The notes under the pieces are model-generated. The model was given only the letters and a program-made list of their open reading frames with translations. It did not search any database and was not told where the DNA came from. A program made the translations under genes and the position numbers. From the NCBI RefSeq assembly GCF_011068285.1, contig NZ_CP049616.1, positions 2,398,501 through 2,462,500 on the forward strand: DNA of 64,000 nt, read 5' to 3'. The DNA is from Flagellimonas oceani. GTDB lineage: Bacteria; Bacteroidota; Bacteroidia; Flavobacteriales; Flavobacteriaceae. Positions 35,071 to 44,896 of the stretch are shown here, piece by piece. Position 1 is the first letter of the stretch. Every line of letters begins with the position of its first letter.

Positions 35071-35988
35071 ATGCAAGCACGCCGTATACTGGACTACGTT
35101 TTTATTACCCTTAAAGGAATGGCCATGGGCGCTGCCGATGTGGTGCCAGGGGTCTCTGGAGGAACCATAGCCTTTATATCGGGTATTTATGAGGAGCTCA
35201 TCACTTCCATCAACAATATCAACCTCTCTTTGATCGCCACCTTTAAAAAAGATGGTATAAAAGCTGTTTGGAACAAGGTGAACGGCAATTTTTTGGTGGC
35301 GCTGTTTCTTGGCATTTTCATCAGCGTGCTCTCCTTGGCAAAGTTCCTGAGCTGGCTTTTGGAAAATGAACCTATTTTGCTCTGGTCCTTTTTCTTTGGA
35401 TTGGTCGTCGCTTCCATATTTTTGGTGGGCAAGGAAATTACCAAGTGGAACATCGGTTCCATTGTTATTTTGATTATCGGCGCTGCCCTTGCATTCTTCA
35501 TTACGGAATTGCCCGCAAGCGATAACACCGACAACCTACCCTATCTGTTCCTCTCTGGTGCCTTGGCCATTTGCGCCATGATCCTTCCCGGTATTTCGGG
35601 AGCCTTTATCTTGGTGCTCTTGGGTTCCTACAAAACCATTTTGGACGCCGTACACGAAAGGGACATCAAAATTATCTTGACTGTGGGCCTTGGCGCCATT
35701 TTTGGCCTGCTGAGCTTTGCCCGACTCCTTAAATGGATGTTCAACCACTATAAAAACATAACGTTGGCACTTTTAACCGGTTTTATTCTGGGTTCGTTGA
35801 ATAAAATTTGGCCTTGGAAAAAAGTTCTGGAGACCAAGACCTTTGGTGAAAAGATTATTGTTGTGGACGATATGAACGTACTCCCCGGTGCTTTTGAGGG
35901 AGATAGTAAATTAATGCTGGCCATTGTATTAGCCATCCTAGGTTTTTCACTTATTTTTATCCTGGAAAGATTAGCTTCCAAAAAATAA
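35071..35988 (+). CDS. DUF368 (PopT-type) polyprenyl-phosphate transporter, copy 1
   Basis: This 305-residue protein has about eight hydrophobic segments. The family signature is duplicated inside it: MGAADVVPGVSGGTIAFISGIYEEL (about 11-35) and MILPGISGAFILVLLGSY (about 169-186). These are the inverted-repeat re-entrant loops of DUF368. Members of DUF368 (PopT) recycle undecaprenyl phosphate across the membrane for wall and envelope polymer synthesis. The family assignment is firm and the activity is by family. A second copy follows 19 bases later. Confidence 0.92.
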   Translation: MQARRILDYVFITLKGMAMGAADVVPGVSGGTIAFISGIYEELITSINNINLSLIATFKKDGIKAVWNKVNGNFLVALFLGIFISVLSLAKFLSWLLENEPILLWSFFFGLVVASIFLVGKEITKWNIGSIVILIIGAALAFFITELPASDNTDNLPYLFLSGALAICAMILPGISGAFILVLLGSYKTILDAVHERDIKIILTVGLGAIFGLLSFARLLKWMFNHYKNITLALLTGFILGSLNKIWPWKKVLETKTFGEKIIVVDDMNVLPGAFEGDSKLMLAIVLAILGFSLIFILERLASKK

Positions 35989-36007
35989 GGAAAACCTATT
36001 TAGGCAC

Positions 36008-37045
36008 ATGCAGCAACCTAGAACATTTCTGGACAACTTCTTCTTGGTCATCAAGGGCCTCTGCATGGGAGCTGCCAACAAGGTCCCAGGTGTTTCCGGG
36101 GGGATAGTTGCCTTTGTTGCCGGTTTTTATGAAGAATTTATCTATTCCTTGCAAAAACTGAACTCAAAAGCACTTAAACTGTTCTTCAACGGAAGGTTTA
36201 GCAGTTTTTTCAGGTATATCAACGCAAAGTTTTTGGGACTGCTGATTTTTGGAATGTTGGTCAGCTACTTTAGCGTCTCTCGCATTCTGGATTACTTTTT
36301 AAAGCATAACGAACTTCTTGTTTGGGCCACCTTTTTTGGAATGGTCATCGGCTCCATCTATCATATCGGAAAAGACTTTTCGCCGTGGAACAAACGCACC
36401 ATCCCCGCCGGACTCATCGGGCTGGCCATTGGTATCTCCATCAGCTTTTTAAATCCCGCAAAAGAAAATGATAACCTACTCTTTATTTTTTTCTGCGGTA
36501 TTGTCAGTGTATCCGGAATGACCCTTCCCGGACTTTCAGGTTCCTTTATTTTGATTTTGATGGGGAATTACGTGTTGCTTCTAGTGGATTCTGTCAATGC
36601 ACTTTATGATACATTTTCCGAGATATTTTCTGGGGACTTCAGTTTTTTGAACAATGCCGAACGGATGCAGACCCTAAAAATACTGGCAGTTTTCACCTTA
36701 GGGTCAATTGCCGGATTAGTAACATTTTCGCATCTATTGAGCTATTTATTAAAGCATTACAAATCAACAACCACCGTAGTTCTGCTTGGGTTTATCACAG
36801 GGTCTTTGGGCGTGTTGTGGCCATGGAAAAAAACAATTTTTAAATTAGACCCTGCGGGACACCCCTTATTGGACTCCAACGGAAACAAGGTTATCGTCAA
36901 TTATACCCGATACATTCCAGATATGGCAAAAGCCGAAAGCTGGTGGGCCATCCTTTTTATTTTACTGGGGATTTTGGTATTATTGGTCTTGGATTGGTAT
37001 GGCAACAACAGAAAAAAACATGAACAGATACGGCCTTCTCGGTAA
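36008..37045 (+). CDS. DUF368 (PopT-type) polyprenyl-phosphate transporter, copy 2
   Basis: The 345-residue paralogue of the preceding gene has MGAANKVPGVSGGIVAFVAGFYEEF (about 18-42) and MTLPGLSGSFILILMGNY (about 173-190). It has extra loops near residue 205-225 and a longer polar insert near 280-315. It replaces the conserved Asp of copy 1 (AADVVPG) with Asn (AANKVPG). Its 3' end overlaps aroE by 26 bases if aroE starts at 37020. Confidence 0.92.
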   Translation: MQQPRTFLDNFFLVIKGLCMGAANKVPGVSGGIVAFVAGFYEEFIYSLQKLNSKALKLFFNGRFSSFFRYINAKFLGLLIFGMLVSYFSVSRILDYFLKHNELLVWATFFGMVIGSIYHIGKDFSPWNKRTIPAGLIGLAIGISISFLNPAKENDNLLFIFFCGIVSVSGMTLPGLSGSFILILMGNYVLLLVDSVNALYDTFSEIFSGDFSFLNNAERMQTLKILAVFTLGSIAGLVTFSHLLSYLLKHYKSTTTVVLLGFITGSLGVLWPWKKTIFKLDPAGHPLLDSNGNKVIVNYTRYIPDMAKAESWWAILFILLGILVLLVLDWYGNNRKKHEQIRPSR

Positions 37046-37751
37046 AAACATCTCCTACTCCTTTTCGCAAGGTTATTTTACCCAAAAATTCAAAGATTTG
37101 GGATTGATGGACCACAGCTATGAGAATTTTGACCTTCAAAAAATAGAAGAGGTCAAAGATGTGCTCAAACAGGAAAATATAAGAGGGCTCAATGTCACCA
37201 TTCCGTACAAGCAGGAAATTATTCCTTTTTTGGATGAGCTAGACCCAAAAGCAGAGAAAATCGGGGCCGTTAACACCGTTCAATTTTCAGGAAATAAGCT
37301 AAAGGGATTCAATACGGATGCCCACGGTTTTCAAAAATCATTGGAACCCTACTTAAAGCCGCATCACAAAAGCGCATTGATTTTGGGAACGGGAGGCGCC
37401 TCCAAAGCGGTTAAATATGTGCTCAACGAACTTGGCATTGCCAACACCTACGTCTCCCGTAGCAAAAAAAATGGGCAGTATACCTATAATGAACTGAACA
37501 AAGACATTGTCCAAGAAAATACGTTGATCATTAATTGTACACCCCTAGGAACCTATCCCAACATTGAGGACAAACCTGAAATTCCCTACCAGCACATCGG
37601 AACGCAGCACCTGCTTTACGATTTAATCTACAATCCTGAAAAAACCAGTTTTCTGGCCATGGGCGAATCCAACGGAGCCGCTATTTGCAATGGATTAAAA
37701 ATGTTGCAAGAACAGGCTGAAAAAGCTTGGGAAATTTGGAACAATGTCTAA
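37020..37751 (+). CDS. aroE: Shikimate dehydrogenase
   Basis: This enzyme reduces 3-dehydroshikimate to shikimate with NADPH. I choose ATG 37020 (MNRYGLLGKNISYSFS), since AroE proteins begin at that motif; an in-frame ATG at 36999 would add seven residues. The product of 243 residues has GLNVTIPYKQEIIPFLDELD with the catalytic Lys (about 56-75), GAVNTVQF (about 80), FNTDAHGF with the catalytic Asp (about 94-101) and the cofactor loop LILGTGGASKAVKYVL (about 116-131). It is slightly short but complete. Confidence 0.95.
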   Translation: MNRYGLLGKNISYSFSQGYFTQKFKDLGLMDHSYENFDLQKIEEVKDVLKQENIRGLNVTIPYKQEIIPFLDELDPKAEKIGAVNTVQFSGNKLKGFNTDAHGFQKSLEPYLKPHHKSALILGTGGASKAVKYVLNELGIANTYVSRSKKNGQYTYNELNKDIVQENTLIINCTPLGTYPNIEDKPEIPYQHIGTQHLLYDLIYNPEKTSFLAMGESNGAAICNGLKMLQEQAEKAWEIWNNV

Positions 37752-37894
37752 AAACGAGCTATTGGCATAGGGATTTGCCTTACCCACACAACCATCATAT
37801 TAGGCAAAAGAAGAATCAATACTTTTGCTATTAGACAATTAAGTTGTTAAATTGGCTATAACTTTCATCAATCAATTAGGTAAACAAGCAACCA

Positions 37895-39952
37895 ATGCAG
37901 GAAAACGATCGTAAACTTCAGCAAGCTGAAGGTGGGAAAGAGGAAATAACAGAGCGCACAAAAACACCTTTGGAAGGTACCGAACAGGCAAATCCAGAAG
38001 TGTCCGAGCAAACTGTACCCGAGAAGGAGGAAGAAAAACAACCTGAAAAGGAAACTGTTTCGGAAACCAAGGATGAGGAAACGAGTGCCAAAAACGATGA
38101 TTCCAATGATCATTTGGATGAAATTGACGAGTCCAATGCAGAGGATGCCGAAGATACCGAGAACGAGAAACGGCATACCATTCCCATGTTGGACTACCAC
38201 TCCATGTCCATGGAAAACCTCGTAGGGGAATTGCAGCGATTGGTCAAAAATGAAAAGGTACAGGCCATCAATAAGCACGTGAGCGCCATTAAATATGAGT
38301 TTGACCAAAAGTTTCAGGATTTTTTAGATGAAAAAAAGGAGGAGTTTGTATCCAAGGGTGGAAACGAGATAGATTTCCGCTACAACTCTGTGGCCAAAAG
38401 GCAGTTCAACGAGGTTTATTCAGATTTCCGGGAAAAAAGGGACCAATACTACAAACAATTGGACCAGTCCTTGAAGACCAACCTTAAAAACAGATTGGAG
38501 ATCATTGAAGAGCTAAAAGGCCTCATTGACATTGAAGAAGACATTAACACTACCTATAATAACTTTAAAGATTTACAGCATCGGTGGAGAAACGCCGGTC
38601 CTGTCCCCCGTACCAATTACAACGATGTTTGGCGGACCTACCACCATCATATGGAAATCTTTTATGATTTTCTGCACCTAAACCGTGAGTTGCGCGACCT
38701 GGACTTTAAACACAATCTGGAGGAAAAACAAAAGTTGGTGGAGCGTGCCGAAGCATTGGCCGACGAACCTGATCTGAACAAAGCGTTCCGTGAGTTGCAG
38801 ACCCTTCACAAGATATGGAAAGAGGACATAGGGCCTGTAGCCAAGGAACATCGGGAGGAAATTTGGGAAAAATTCAGCAACGCCACCAAAGCGATGCACC
38901 TGCGTAGACAAGAACATTTCCAGGAACTGGAAAAGGTCTACGAGAAAAATTATGAGAAAAAACAGGAGATCATTGCCTCCATCACCTCAATTTCCGAAAA
39001 TGTTGCGAACAACCATCGCGGTATTCAGCAACAAATAAAAGAAGTGGAAGCCTTAAGGGACTCCTTTTTTAAGGCGGGGAAGGTTCCCCAAAAGGTGAAC
39101 GAAGAAACCTGGGACCAGTTTAAACAAAGTGTTCGCAAGTTCAACAGGACGAAAAATGCTTTTTACAAGAATCAAAAAAAGGAGCAACAAGAAAATCTGG
39201 AAAAGAAAAAAGAGCTTCTAGAACTGGCCATCTCCTTAAAAGATAGTGATGATTGGGCCGAGGTTACGCCTCAAATGAAGCGAATACAGAGGGACTGGAA
39301 AAAAATCGGCCATGTTCCCAGAAAGTACTCGGACAAAATCTGGAAAGAGTTCAAGGATGCTTGCAACCATTATTTTGACCGCCTTCATTCCGAAAAGAAC
39401 GAGGCCCACCAAGAAGAGTTCGAGAACTTTAAAAAGAAAAGTGAATGTCTTGACCGTTTAAAAGAATTCCAACTTAGTGGCGACAAGAAAAAGGATATCG
39501 AGGACATCAAAGCCTTTCTATCGGAATGGAAGCAGTATGGCCGTATTCCCTACAACAAGAAGCACATCAATAGTAAGTTCAACAAAATTGTGGATGCCCT
39601 GCTCAAGAAATTGGGAGTTGGCAAACAACAATCCGAACTGCTCAAATACGGAAACAAGGTCCAAGAGCTGGCCAAAACAGAGGACAACTATGCCATTGGC
39701 AACGAGCGCGTGTTTGTTAAGCGTAAAATTGATGAGGTAAAATCTGAAATCCGTCAATTGGAGAACAACCTCCAGTTCTTCTCCAACGACTCCGAGGACA
39801 ATCCATTGGTAAAGGAGGTCATAAACAACCTGAACAAGCAGAAAGAAGCACTTCAGACTTGGAAGGAAAAGATGAAAAACCTCAATATTCTGGAACACAA
39901 GCTCAATAAGGAATCCGAAGAAGAGGAAACCGAGAGCAGCGAAGAAGAATAG
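37895..39952 (+). CDS. DUF349 domain-containing protein
   Basis: The 685-residue protein has an N-terminal acidic, low-complexity region (about 1-95, rich in Glu, Thr, Lys and Asp). It is followed by at least five DUF349 helical repeats of about 75 residues. Each repeat has a Trp-Lys motif such as WRNAGPVPRTNYNDVWRTYHHHM, WKEDIGPVAKEHREEIWEKF, WKKIGHVPRKYSDKIWKEF and WKQYGRIPYNKKHINSKF. It ends in a coiled coil and a Glu-rich tail. DUF349 repeats are all-alpha and of unknown function. A nucleic-acid or scaffold role is possible but unproven. Confidence 0.92.
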   Translation: MQENDRKLQQAEGGKEEITERTKTPLEGTEQANPEVSEQTVPEKEEEKQPEKETVSETKDEETSAKNDDSNDHLDEIDESNAEDAEDTENEKRHTIPMLDYHSMSMENLVGELQRLVKNEKVQAINKHVSAIKYEFDQKFQDFLDEKKEEFVSKGGNEIDFRYNSVAKRQFNEVYSDFREKRDQYYKQLDQSLKTNLKNRLEIIEELKGLIDIEEDINTTYNNFKDLQHRWRNAGPVPRTNYNDVWRTYHHHMEIFYDFLHLNRELRDLDFKHNLEEKQKLVERAEALADEPDLNKAFRELQTLHKIWKEDIGPVAKEHREEIWEKFSNATKAMHLRRQEHFQELEKVYEKNYEKKQEIIASITSISENVANNHRGIQQQIKEVEALRDSFFKAGKVPQKVNEETWDQFKQSVRKFNRTKNAFYKNQKKEQQENLEKKKELLELAISLKDSDDWAEVTPQMKRIQRDWKKIGHVPRKYSDKIWKEFKDACNHYFDRLHSEKNEAHQEEFENFKKKSECLDRLKEFQLSGDKKKDIEDIKAFLSEWKQYGRIPYNKKHINSKFNKIVDALLKKLGVGKQQSELLKYGNKVQELAKTEDNYAIGNERVFVKRKIDEVKSEIRQLENNLQFFSNDSEDNPLVKEVINNLNKQKEALQTWKEKMKNLNILEHKLNKESEEEETESSEEE

Positions 39953-39980
39953 CCACTTTTTGTAACTCCAAAAAACAATA

Positions 39981-40007
39981 AAAGGACCGTCTTATCAGCG
40001 GTCCTTT
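39981..40007. terminator. Bidirectional terminator between DUF349 and CBS genes
   Basis: AAAGGACCG (39981-39989) and CGGTCCTTT (39999-40007) form a 9-bp stem with a 9-base loop. The genes on both sides converge on it. Confidence 0.85.
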
Positions 40008-40022
40008 CTTATTCTTGGATAA

Positions 40023-40451
40023 TTACCCTTCAATATACTCCAACAGATAGTTAATCAAATCCGTGGTGGTCACAATGCCCACAAGTTCACCATTGTCCAC
40101 AACGGGCAGCGCATGAAATTCCTTTTTGGAAAGAAAACGTGCCACATCGCGTATGGAGGTTGCAGATGTAACGCTAACCACATCACTTACCATTACTTGG
40201 GGAATAGTGAACATGTTGTACACAATGGTATCCACATATTCCTCATGTTCATCGACCGCATCGGCAAAACTAATGCGAAGCAAGTCGGTATAGCTCAACA
40301 TTCCTTTGATGGTATTGCCCTCGACAACGGGGATATGCCGAATGTGGTGCTTTTTAAAAAGCTGCTCTGCGGTCACCAAATCATCATTGGCGGTAAGTGT
40401 CACCAATTTTTTGGTCATTATTTTTGAAACAGGTACACTATTTTTCATCAT
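40023..40451 (-). CDS. CBS-pair domain protein
   Basis: This 142-residue protein is a pair of CBS domains with no other module: VSKIMTKKLVTLTANDDLVTAEQLFKKHHIRHIPVVEG (first) and ISVSDVV...FLSKKEFHALPVVDNGELVGIVTTTDLI (second). CBS pairs bind adenosyl nucleotides and regulate partner proteins. Free-standing pairs like this are common and their partners are unknown. It is convergent with DUF349 and about 70 bases downstream of the rny stop. Confidence 0.92.
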   Translation of the reverse strand: MMKNSVPVSKIMTKKLVTLTANDDLVTAEQLFKKHHIRHIPVVEGNTIKGMLSYTDLLRISFADAVDEHEEYVDTIVYNMFTIPQVMVSDVVSVTSATSIRDVARFLSKKEFHALPVVDNGELVGIVTTTDLINYLLEYIEG

Positions 40452-40523
40452 TCAAGTATTTATCAATTCCTTGAATGAAGTTAGTCCTATCCCATCTGGA
40501 AAAGTATGATAATTGTCAGCAGA

Positions 40524-42095
40524 CTACTTTGCTACGTTTACCGATCTAGTTTCTCGGATTACGGTTACCTTAACCTGTCCCGGGTAGGTCATGTCCGTTT
40601 GGATTTTTTGAGAAATCTCAAAGGATAGTTCGGCAGCCTTGTCATCGTTTACTTTTTCGCTTTCCACGATTACCCGTAGCTCCCTACCGGCCTGAATGGC
40701 ATAAGCTTTCTGAACTCCGTTGAAACCAAAGGCAATATCCTCCAAATCCTTCAAACGCTGAATGTAGGAGTCCAACACCTGTCTTCTGGCTCCGGGTCGC
40801 GCACCACTGATGGCATCACACACCTGAACAATCGGGGACAACAGGGTGGTCATCTCTATTTCATCGTGGTGGGCACCTATCGCATTACAGACTTCGTCCT
40901 TTTCACCGAATTTTTGCGCCCACTGCATACCCAAAATAGCGTGCGGGGTTTCCACTTCCACTTCGGCCATGGGCACTTTTCCTATATCGTGAAGCAATCC
41001 GGCCCGTTTCGCCAATTTGGGGTTAAGCCCCAGTTCAGCGGCCATTACCCCACATAGTTTGGCGACTTCCCTAGAGTGCTGCAACAGGTTTTGTCCGTAA
41101 GAGGAACGATATTTCATTCGGCCCACCGCTTTGATCAATTCAGGGTGCAATCCATGGATTCCCAAATCGATTACGGTTCGTTTTCCTATCTCTGCTATCT
41201 CTTCGTTGATTTGCTTTTCGGTCTTCTTCACTACCTCCTCGATACGGGCAGGGTGAATACGTCCATCGGTCACCAATCGGTGCAATGATAAACGGGCCAC
41301 CTCTCTTCGTACGGAATCAAAACAGGAAAGAATAATGGCTTCCGGTGTGTCATCCACAATGATTTCCACTCCGGTAGCGGCCTCAATGGCTCGAATATTT
41401 CGACCTTCGCGGCCAATGATTCGCCCTTTTACGTCATCGGACTCCAAGTTGAACACGGAAACACAGTTTTCCACTGCTTCTTCGGTACCGATACGTTGAA
41501 TGGTATTGACCACAATTTTTCGGGCCTCCTGCTGTGCGGTAAGCTTTGCTTCTTCCAAGGTATTTTGCAAGTACGCCATTGCGTCACTTTTAGCGGTTTC
41601 TTTCAAAGATTCCAGCAATTGTGCCTTGGCATCCTCTGCGGACAGCCCGGAAATCACTTCCAACTGTTGGACTTGGCTTTTGTGGAGCTTTTCGACCTCC
41701 GCTTGTTTTTTATCGAGTATATCACTTTTGTACTCGATCTCTTTTATCTTTTGTTGATATTGATCGTTGAGTTTTTTGTTCTTGGCCAGTTCGCTACTTA
41801 CTTGGGACTCCTTGTCCCTGGTACGTTTTTCTGCCTCGGCGATTTTTTTATCCTTGTTGATAATAACTTTTTCATGCTCGGCCTTCAACTCCAAGAATTT
41901 TTCCTTCGCCTGGAAAATCTTATCTTTTTTAATGCTCTCCCCTTCTTTATTTGCCTCCTTCACAATGTTGGCGGCTTCCCTCTTGGCATTGGCAATGGTT
42001 TTCGACGCCTTGCCCTTCTCCATCATTTTGGCTATTGCAAATCCTATTGCCAACCCCACAACAGCTGCGACAACAATTACTATGATATTATCCAT
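40524..42095 (-). CDS. rny: Ribonuclease Y
   Basis: This 523-residue membrane-anchored endoribonuclease starts mRNA decay in bacteria lacking RNase E or alongside it. It has an N-terminal transmembrane helix (about 4-24), a long coiled coil (about 28-190), a KH domain with [31 protein letters not shown] (about 230-262), and an HD domain with [10 protein letters not shown] (about 337) and LLHDIGKV (about 365). The length is typical. The ATG lies about 18 bases after the U-tract of the 6S RNA gene, so rny either reads through that terminator or uses a promoter inside the RNA gene. Confidence 0.97.
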   Translation of the reverse strand: MDNIIVIVVAAVVGLAIGFAIAKMMEKGKASKTIANAKREAANIVKEANKEGESIKKDKIFQAKEKFLELKAEHEKVIINKDKKIAEAEKRTRDKESQVSSELAKNKKLNDQYQQKIKEIEYKSDILDKKQAEVEKLHKSQVQQLEVISGLSAEDAKAQLLESLKETAKSDAMAYLQNTLEEAKLTAQQEARKIVVNTIQRIGTEEAVENCVSVFNLESDDVKGRIIGREGRNIRAIEAATGVEIIVDDTPEAIILSCFDSVRREVARLSLHRLVTDGRIHPARIEEVVKKTEKQINEEIAEIGKRTVIDLGIHGLHPELIKAVGRMKYRSSYGQNLLQHSREVAKLCGVMAAELGLNPKLAKRAGLLHDIGKVPMAEVEVETPHAILGMQWAQKFGEKDEVCNAIGAHHDEIEMTTLLSPIVQVCDAISGARPGARRQVLDSYIQRLKDLEDIAFGFNGVQKAYAIQAGRELRVIVESEKVNDDKAAELSFEISQKIQTDMTYPGQVKVTVIRETRSVNVAK

Positions 42096-42113
42096 GTTTG
42101 ATCGTGTTTAGTT

Positions 42114-42290
42114 AAAAAAAAAAGCCCACATCGGAAGAAGTTTTGTACAAACTCCAAAATACAGGTTTAGGGCTAACAGACTGATCAAGGATCCCTATAC
42201 GAGTAGGGCCTGCTTTTACAGCCTAAACTCACCCTTTCTAATTATATTAGTGTTGAGTTTGTCAAAAAATAAATTACCAATGTGGGCAGT
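42114..42290 (-). ncRNA. ssrS: 6S RNA
   Basis: The minus-strand transcript can fold into a long rod. The closing stem pairs 42277-42287 (GCCCACATTGG) with 42124-42134 (CCGATGTGGGC, one G-U). The next stem pairs 42255-42265 with 42143-42154 (TTGACAAACTC with GAGTTTGTACAA, one bulge). The inner stem pairs 42220-42228 with 42165-42174, and an apical hairpin CCCTA/TAGGG lies at 42193-42208. A 10-base U-tract follows at 42114-42123. 6S RNA mimics an open promoter and binds the housekeeping RNA polymerase. A location next to zapA matches E. coli ssrS and, from memory, flavobacterial genomes. Ends are approximate. Confidence 0.85.
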
Positions 42291-42313
42291 AACAATATTT
42301 TATTTAAAAGAAC

Positions 42314-42607
42314 TTATTCCCCCAATTTGGAATGTACCAGTTCGTCCAATGCCCTGAGGCGCTGCATGGCTGCCTCTGCATTCTCGGAACGGTCTATTCC
42401 GCTTTGCTCAATTTTGGATGCAAATTGCAAGGCACACATGGCCAAAACATCCTGCTTGTCCCGAACGGCATAGTTTTGCTCAAACTTTTTTGCCAGATTT
42501 TCTATGTTCTTGGCCGCTTTGCGCAACCCTTCCTCTTGCTTGGGGTCAATCGTTAAAGGATATACCCTATCAGCAATGGAAAGCTTTATTTTGAGCTTCT
42601 CGTCCAT
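42314..42607 (-). CDS. zapA: Cell division protein ZapA
   Basis: This 97-residue protein binds FtsZ and cross-links Z-ring filaments. KIKLSIADRVYPLTIDPKQEEGLRKAAKNIENLAKKFEQNY (about 5-45) is the ZapA globular head, and the rest is a coiled coil (DKQDVLAMCALQFASKIEQ). It follows the ZapB-like gene by 18 bases. The 6S RNA gene begins about 25 bases after its stop. Confidence 0.94.
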   Translation of the reverse strand: MDEKLKIKLSIADRVYPLTIDPKQEEGLRKAAKNIENLAKKFEQNYAVRDKQDVLAMCALQFASKIEQSGIDRSENAEAAMQRLRALDELVHSKLGE

Positions 42608-42625
42608 AATCTCGGTAACCGTCCG

Positions 42626-42916
42626 TTAATCCGCCAACTTGGCTATGCAAACATCAAGTTCGCGAATCAATGTATTTATCTTGAGCTTAGCTTCAGTTTT
42701 ACTAGTACTACTACCCAGCATTGTGTTCGCCATTTTTAGGGAGTCGTATTTCTCCTCCCATTCGCTGAGGTTCTTGCGTTGTAGCTCGTTTTCTTCTTTT
42801 TGAAGTTCCAAATCCTGTCTCAACTTGGCATTGAGTTGGTGCAACAGCTCCATTTTGTGAAGCAATTTGCTCACCTTGTTCTCCAAAGAATCAACAATCT
42901 CAACAAGTTCGCTCAT
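42626..42916 (-). CDS. Small coiled-coil protein paired with ZapA (ZapB-like)
   Basis: I start at ATG 42916 (MSELVEIVDSLENKVSKLLHK). The 96-residue product is almost wholly a coiled coil, with heptads of Leu (LENKVSKLLHKMELLHQLNAKLRQDLELQKEENELQ) and a conserved-looking tail INTLIRELDVCIAKL. Its size and position directly upstream of zapA suggest a division-associated ZapB-like role. Coiled coils give weak homology evidence, so this is inferred from context. Confidence 0.8.
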   Translation of the reverse strand: MSELVEIVDSLENKVSKLLHKMELLHQLNAKLRQDLELQKEENELQRKNLSEWEEKYDSLKMANTMLGSSTSKTEAKLKINTLIRELDVCIAKLAD

Positions 42917-43083
42917 ATATGCAAACAACAATACGTATAAAACAAAGTTAACGATACTGGCACAACCTCGCAATACTTTTAAGATTTATTCTTAAAGCTT
43001 TGCTTGAAGTAAAAAGTCGTTTTCCCAAAACATTTCACCAAATGAAAACATTGGTTATTTTCGTAGGGAATTATTGTTTTTTT

Positions 43084-44775
43084 ATGCGCCTCAAATTTTT
43101 TTCCATTCTTTTTTTTATCGTCCTGCACTTATCCGCTCAAAAGGAATACCCGCAAGATGTTTTCGGCTCCCCAATGGATATCCCCATCGTTTTGGCAGGA
43201 ACATTTGGTGAGCTTAGATCAAACCATTTTCATGCGGGAATGGACATCAAGACCCAGCAACGTGAAGGTCTACCGGTATATTCCATAGCCGATGGCACGG
43301 TGACAAGGATCAAAGTTTCGCATTGGGGATATGGAAAAGCGCTTTATGTGGCTCACCCAAACGGATATACCTCGGTTTTCGCGCACCTTAAAAAATTTGG
43401 GCCGGAAATAGAGGAATACGTAAAAAAGTTCCAATATGAAAAGCAGTCCTATGAGGTGGAAATGTTCCCGGATTATGGCGAGCTCAAGGTTAGCAAAGGA
43501 AGTATAATCGCTTACTCTGGCAATACGGGCAGCTCTGGTGGACCCCACGTTCATTTTGAGATACGAAACAGCGTTAACGGAAAACCCACCAATCCGTTGC
43601 TCTACGGTTATGAGGTAAGGGATGCAACAGACCCTACTTTGCTGGGGTTGTACGGCTATCCCATTTCCGACGGTGCATTGATCAATCAAAGCGCCGAAAA
43701 AATCCAATTGAACTATACTCGACAGGCCGATGGCTCCTTTTTGGCGGACAAGGTGACCGCCAGTGGGACTATTGGTTTTGGGGTAAATACTTTTGACCGC
43801 TTGGACATGGCCGCCAACCAAAATGGGGTCTACGCCATAAAACAGACCGTAAACGGCAGAGTTTATTCGGAGTTTGATTTCGAGACCTTCTCTTTTGCGG
43901 AAACACGCTACATCAACACCTTGATAGATTACGCCCATTACTATGACCACCGGGAGCGTATACAAAAGTGCTTTAAGGAACCGTACAACCACCTGAGTAT
44001 TTACAAATCGCTTTACAACGATGGCAAAATCAATATAGAAGAAGGCATGTCCTACAACGTGGAACTGCTGATTTCCGATCTGGCCGGGAACACCACAAAG
44101 CTCATTGTACCCGTCGAAGGCAAAAAAGAGGTGGAAAAAATCACAAAAAAGGACAAAACCACCGACAATTATTTGATTGCGGACAAACCGAACAACTTTG
44201 ATCTGGGTGCCGCCAAAGTCTATTTTCCTGCCAGTACTTTTTATGAAGATTTCTACATCAATTTGGAAAAAGGAAACGATACCGTGACCATACACGACAA
44301 CAGCGTGGCCGCTCACCGAAACTTCACCATTAGTTTTGACCCCTCAAAATATCCCATGGAAGATAGGGACCAGATGTTCATCGCCCATCTGGATAGCAGA
44401 ATGAGACCTTCGTATTCCAAGACCTACAAACGTGATGGGTCCTTCACCACCCGCACACGAACTTTGGGCACGTACACACTGGTAAAGGATAGCGTGGCTC
44501 CCCAAATAAGTCCCAAAAACTTTAAGGAAAAGCAATGGCTGAGCAATTACAGCTATCTGAGCCTCACCATTACGGACGACCTTAGCGGCATCGATTCCTA
44601 TTCCGCGACACTCAACGGAAAATGGATTTTGATGGAGTACGAACCCAAAACAAACACGATCACCTATAATTTTGATGACAATATTGTGAACGAAACGGAA
44701 TGTGAACTTATGGTTACCGTTACGGACAATGTGGGCAATTCAACTACTTATACGAGCACTTTTTTCAGGAAATAG
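43084..44775 (+). CDS. M23 family metallopeptidase, secreted
   Basis: ATG 43084 gives a signal peptide MRLKFFSILFFIVLHLSAQ. The frame is open further upstream, but that region has no signal. The 563-residue protein has the LytM/M23 zinc site early: RSNHFHAGMDIKT (about 47-59, His and Asp ligands) and SGGPHVHFEIRNS (about 148-160, HxH). The remainder (about 180-563) is beta-rich, Ig-like, with GNSTTYTSTFFRK at the end. M23 enzymes cut peptidoglycan cross-bridges. Proteins of this design are common in Flavobacteriia, and the C-terminal part is of unknown role. Confidence 0.92.
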   Translation: MRLKFFSILFFIVLHLSAQKEYPQDVFGSPMDIPIVLAGTFGELRSNHFHAGMDIKTQQREGLPVYSIADGTVTRIKVSHWGYGKALYVAHPNGYTSVFAHLKKFGPEIEEYVKKFQYEKQSYEVEMFPDYGELKVSKGSIIAYSGNTGSSGGPHVHFEIRNSVNGKPTNPLLYGYEVRDATDPTLLGLYGYPISDGALINQSAEKIQLNYTRQADGSFLADKVTASGTIGFGVNTFDRLDMAANQNGVYAIKQTVNGRVYSEFDFETFSFAETRYINTLIDYAHYYDHRERIQKCFKEPYNHLSIYKSLYNDGKINIEEGMSYNVELLISDLAGNTTKLIVPVEGKKEVEKITKKDKTTDNYLIADKPNNFDLGAAKVYFPASTFYEDFYINLEKGNDTVTIHDNSVAAHRNFTISFDPSKYPMEDRDQMFIAHLDSRMRPSYSKTYKRDGSFTTRTRTLGTYTLVKDSVAPQISPKNFKEKQWLSNYSYLSLTITDDLSGIDSYSATLNGKWILMEYEPKTNTITYNFDDNIVNETECELMVTVTDNVGNSTTYTSTFFRK

Positions 44776-44896
44776 CGTTACTTTTGCACACGAAAAGCGG
44801 CCAAACAATTAAAATTCCGTTTTTTACGGCACTTATCGACCCATCAAAAAAGCGACCTCATCCAAAGATCCAGATTGTTGAATTAAAATTTGATGA

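Noticed and set aside
43270-44316. Long open frame (348 codons) antisense to the M23 peptidase
   Set aside because: It is the complement of a clear gene with catalytic motifs, has biased shadow composition (many Val, Phe, His) and no recognisable domain.
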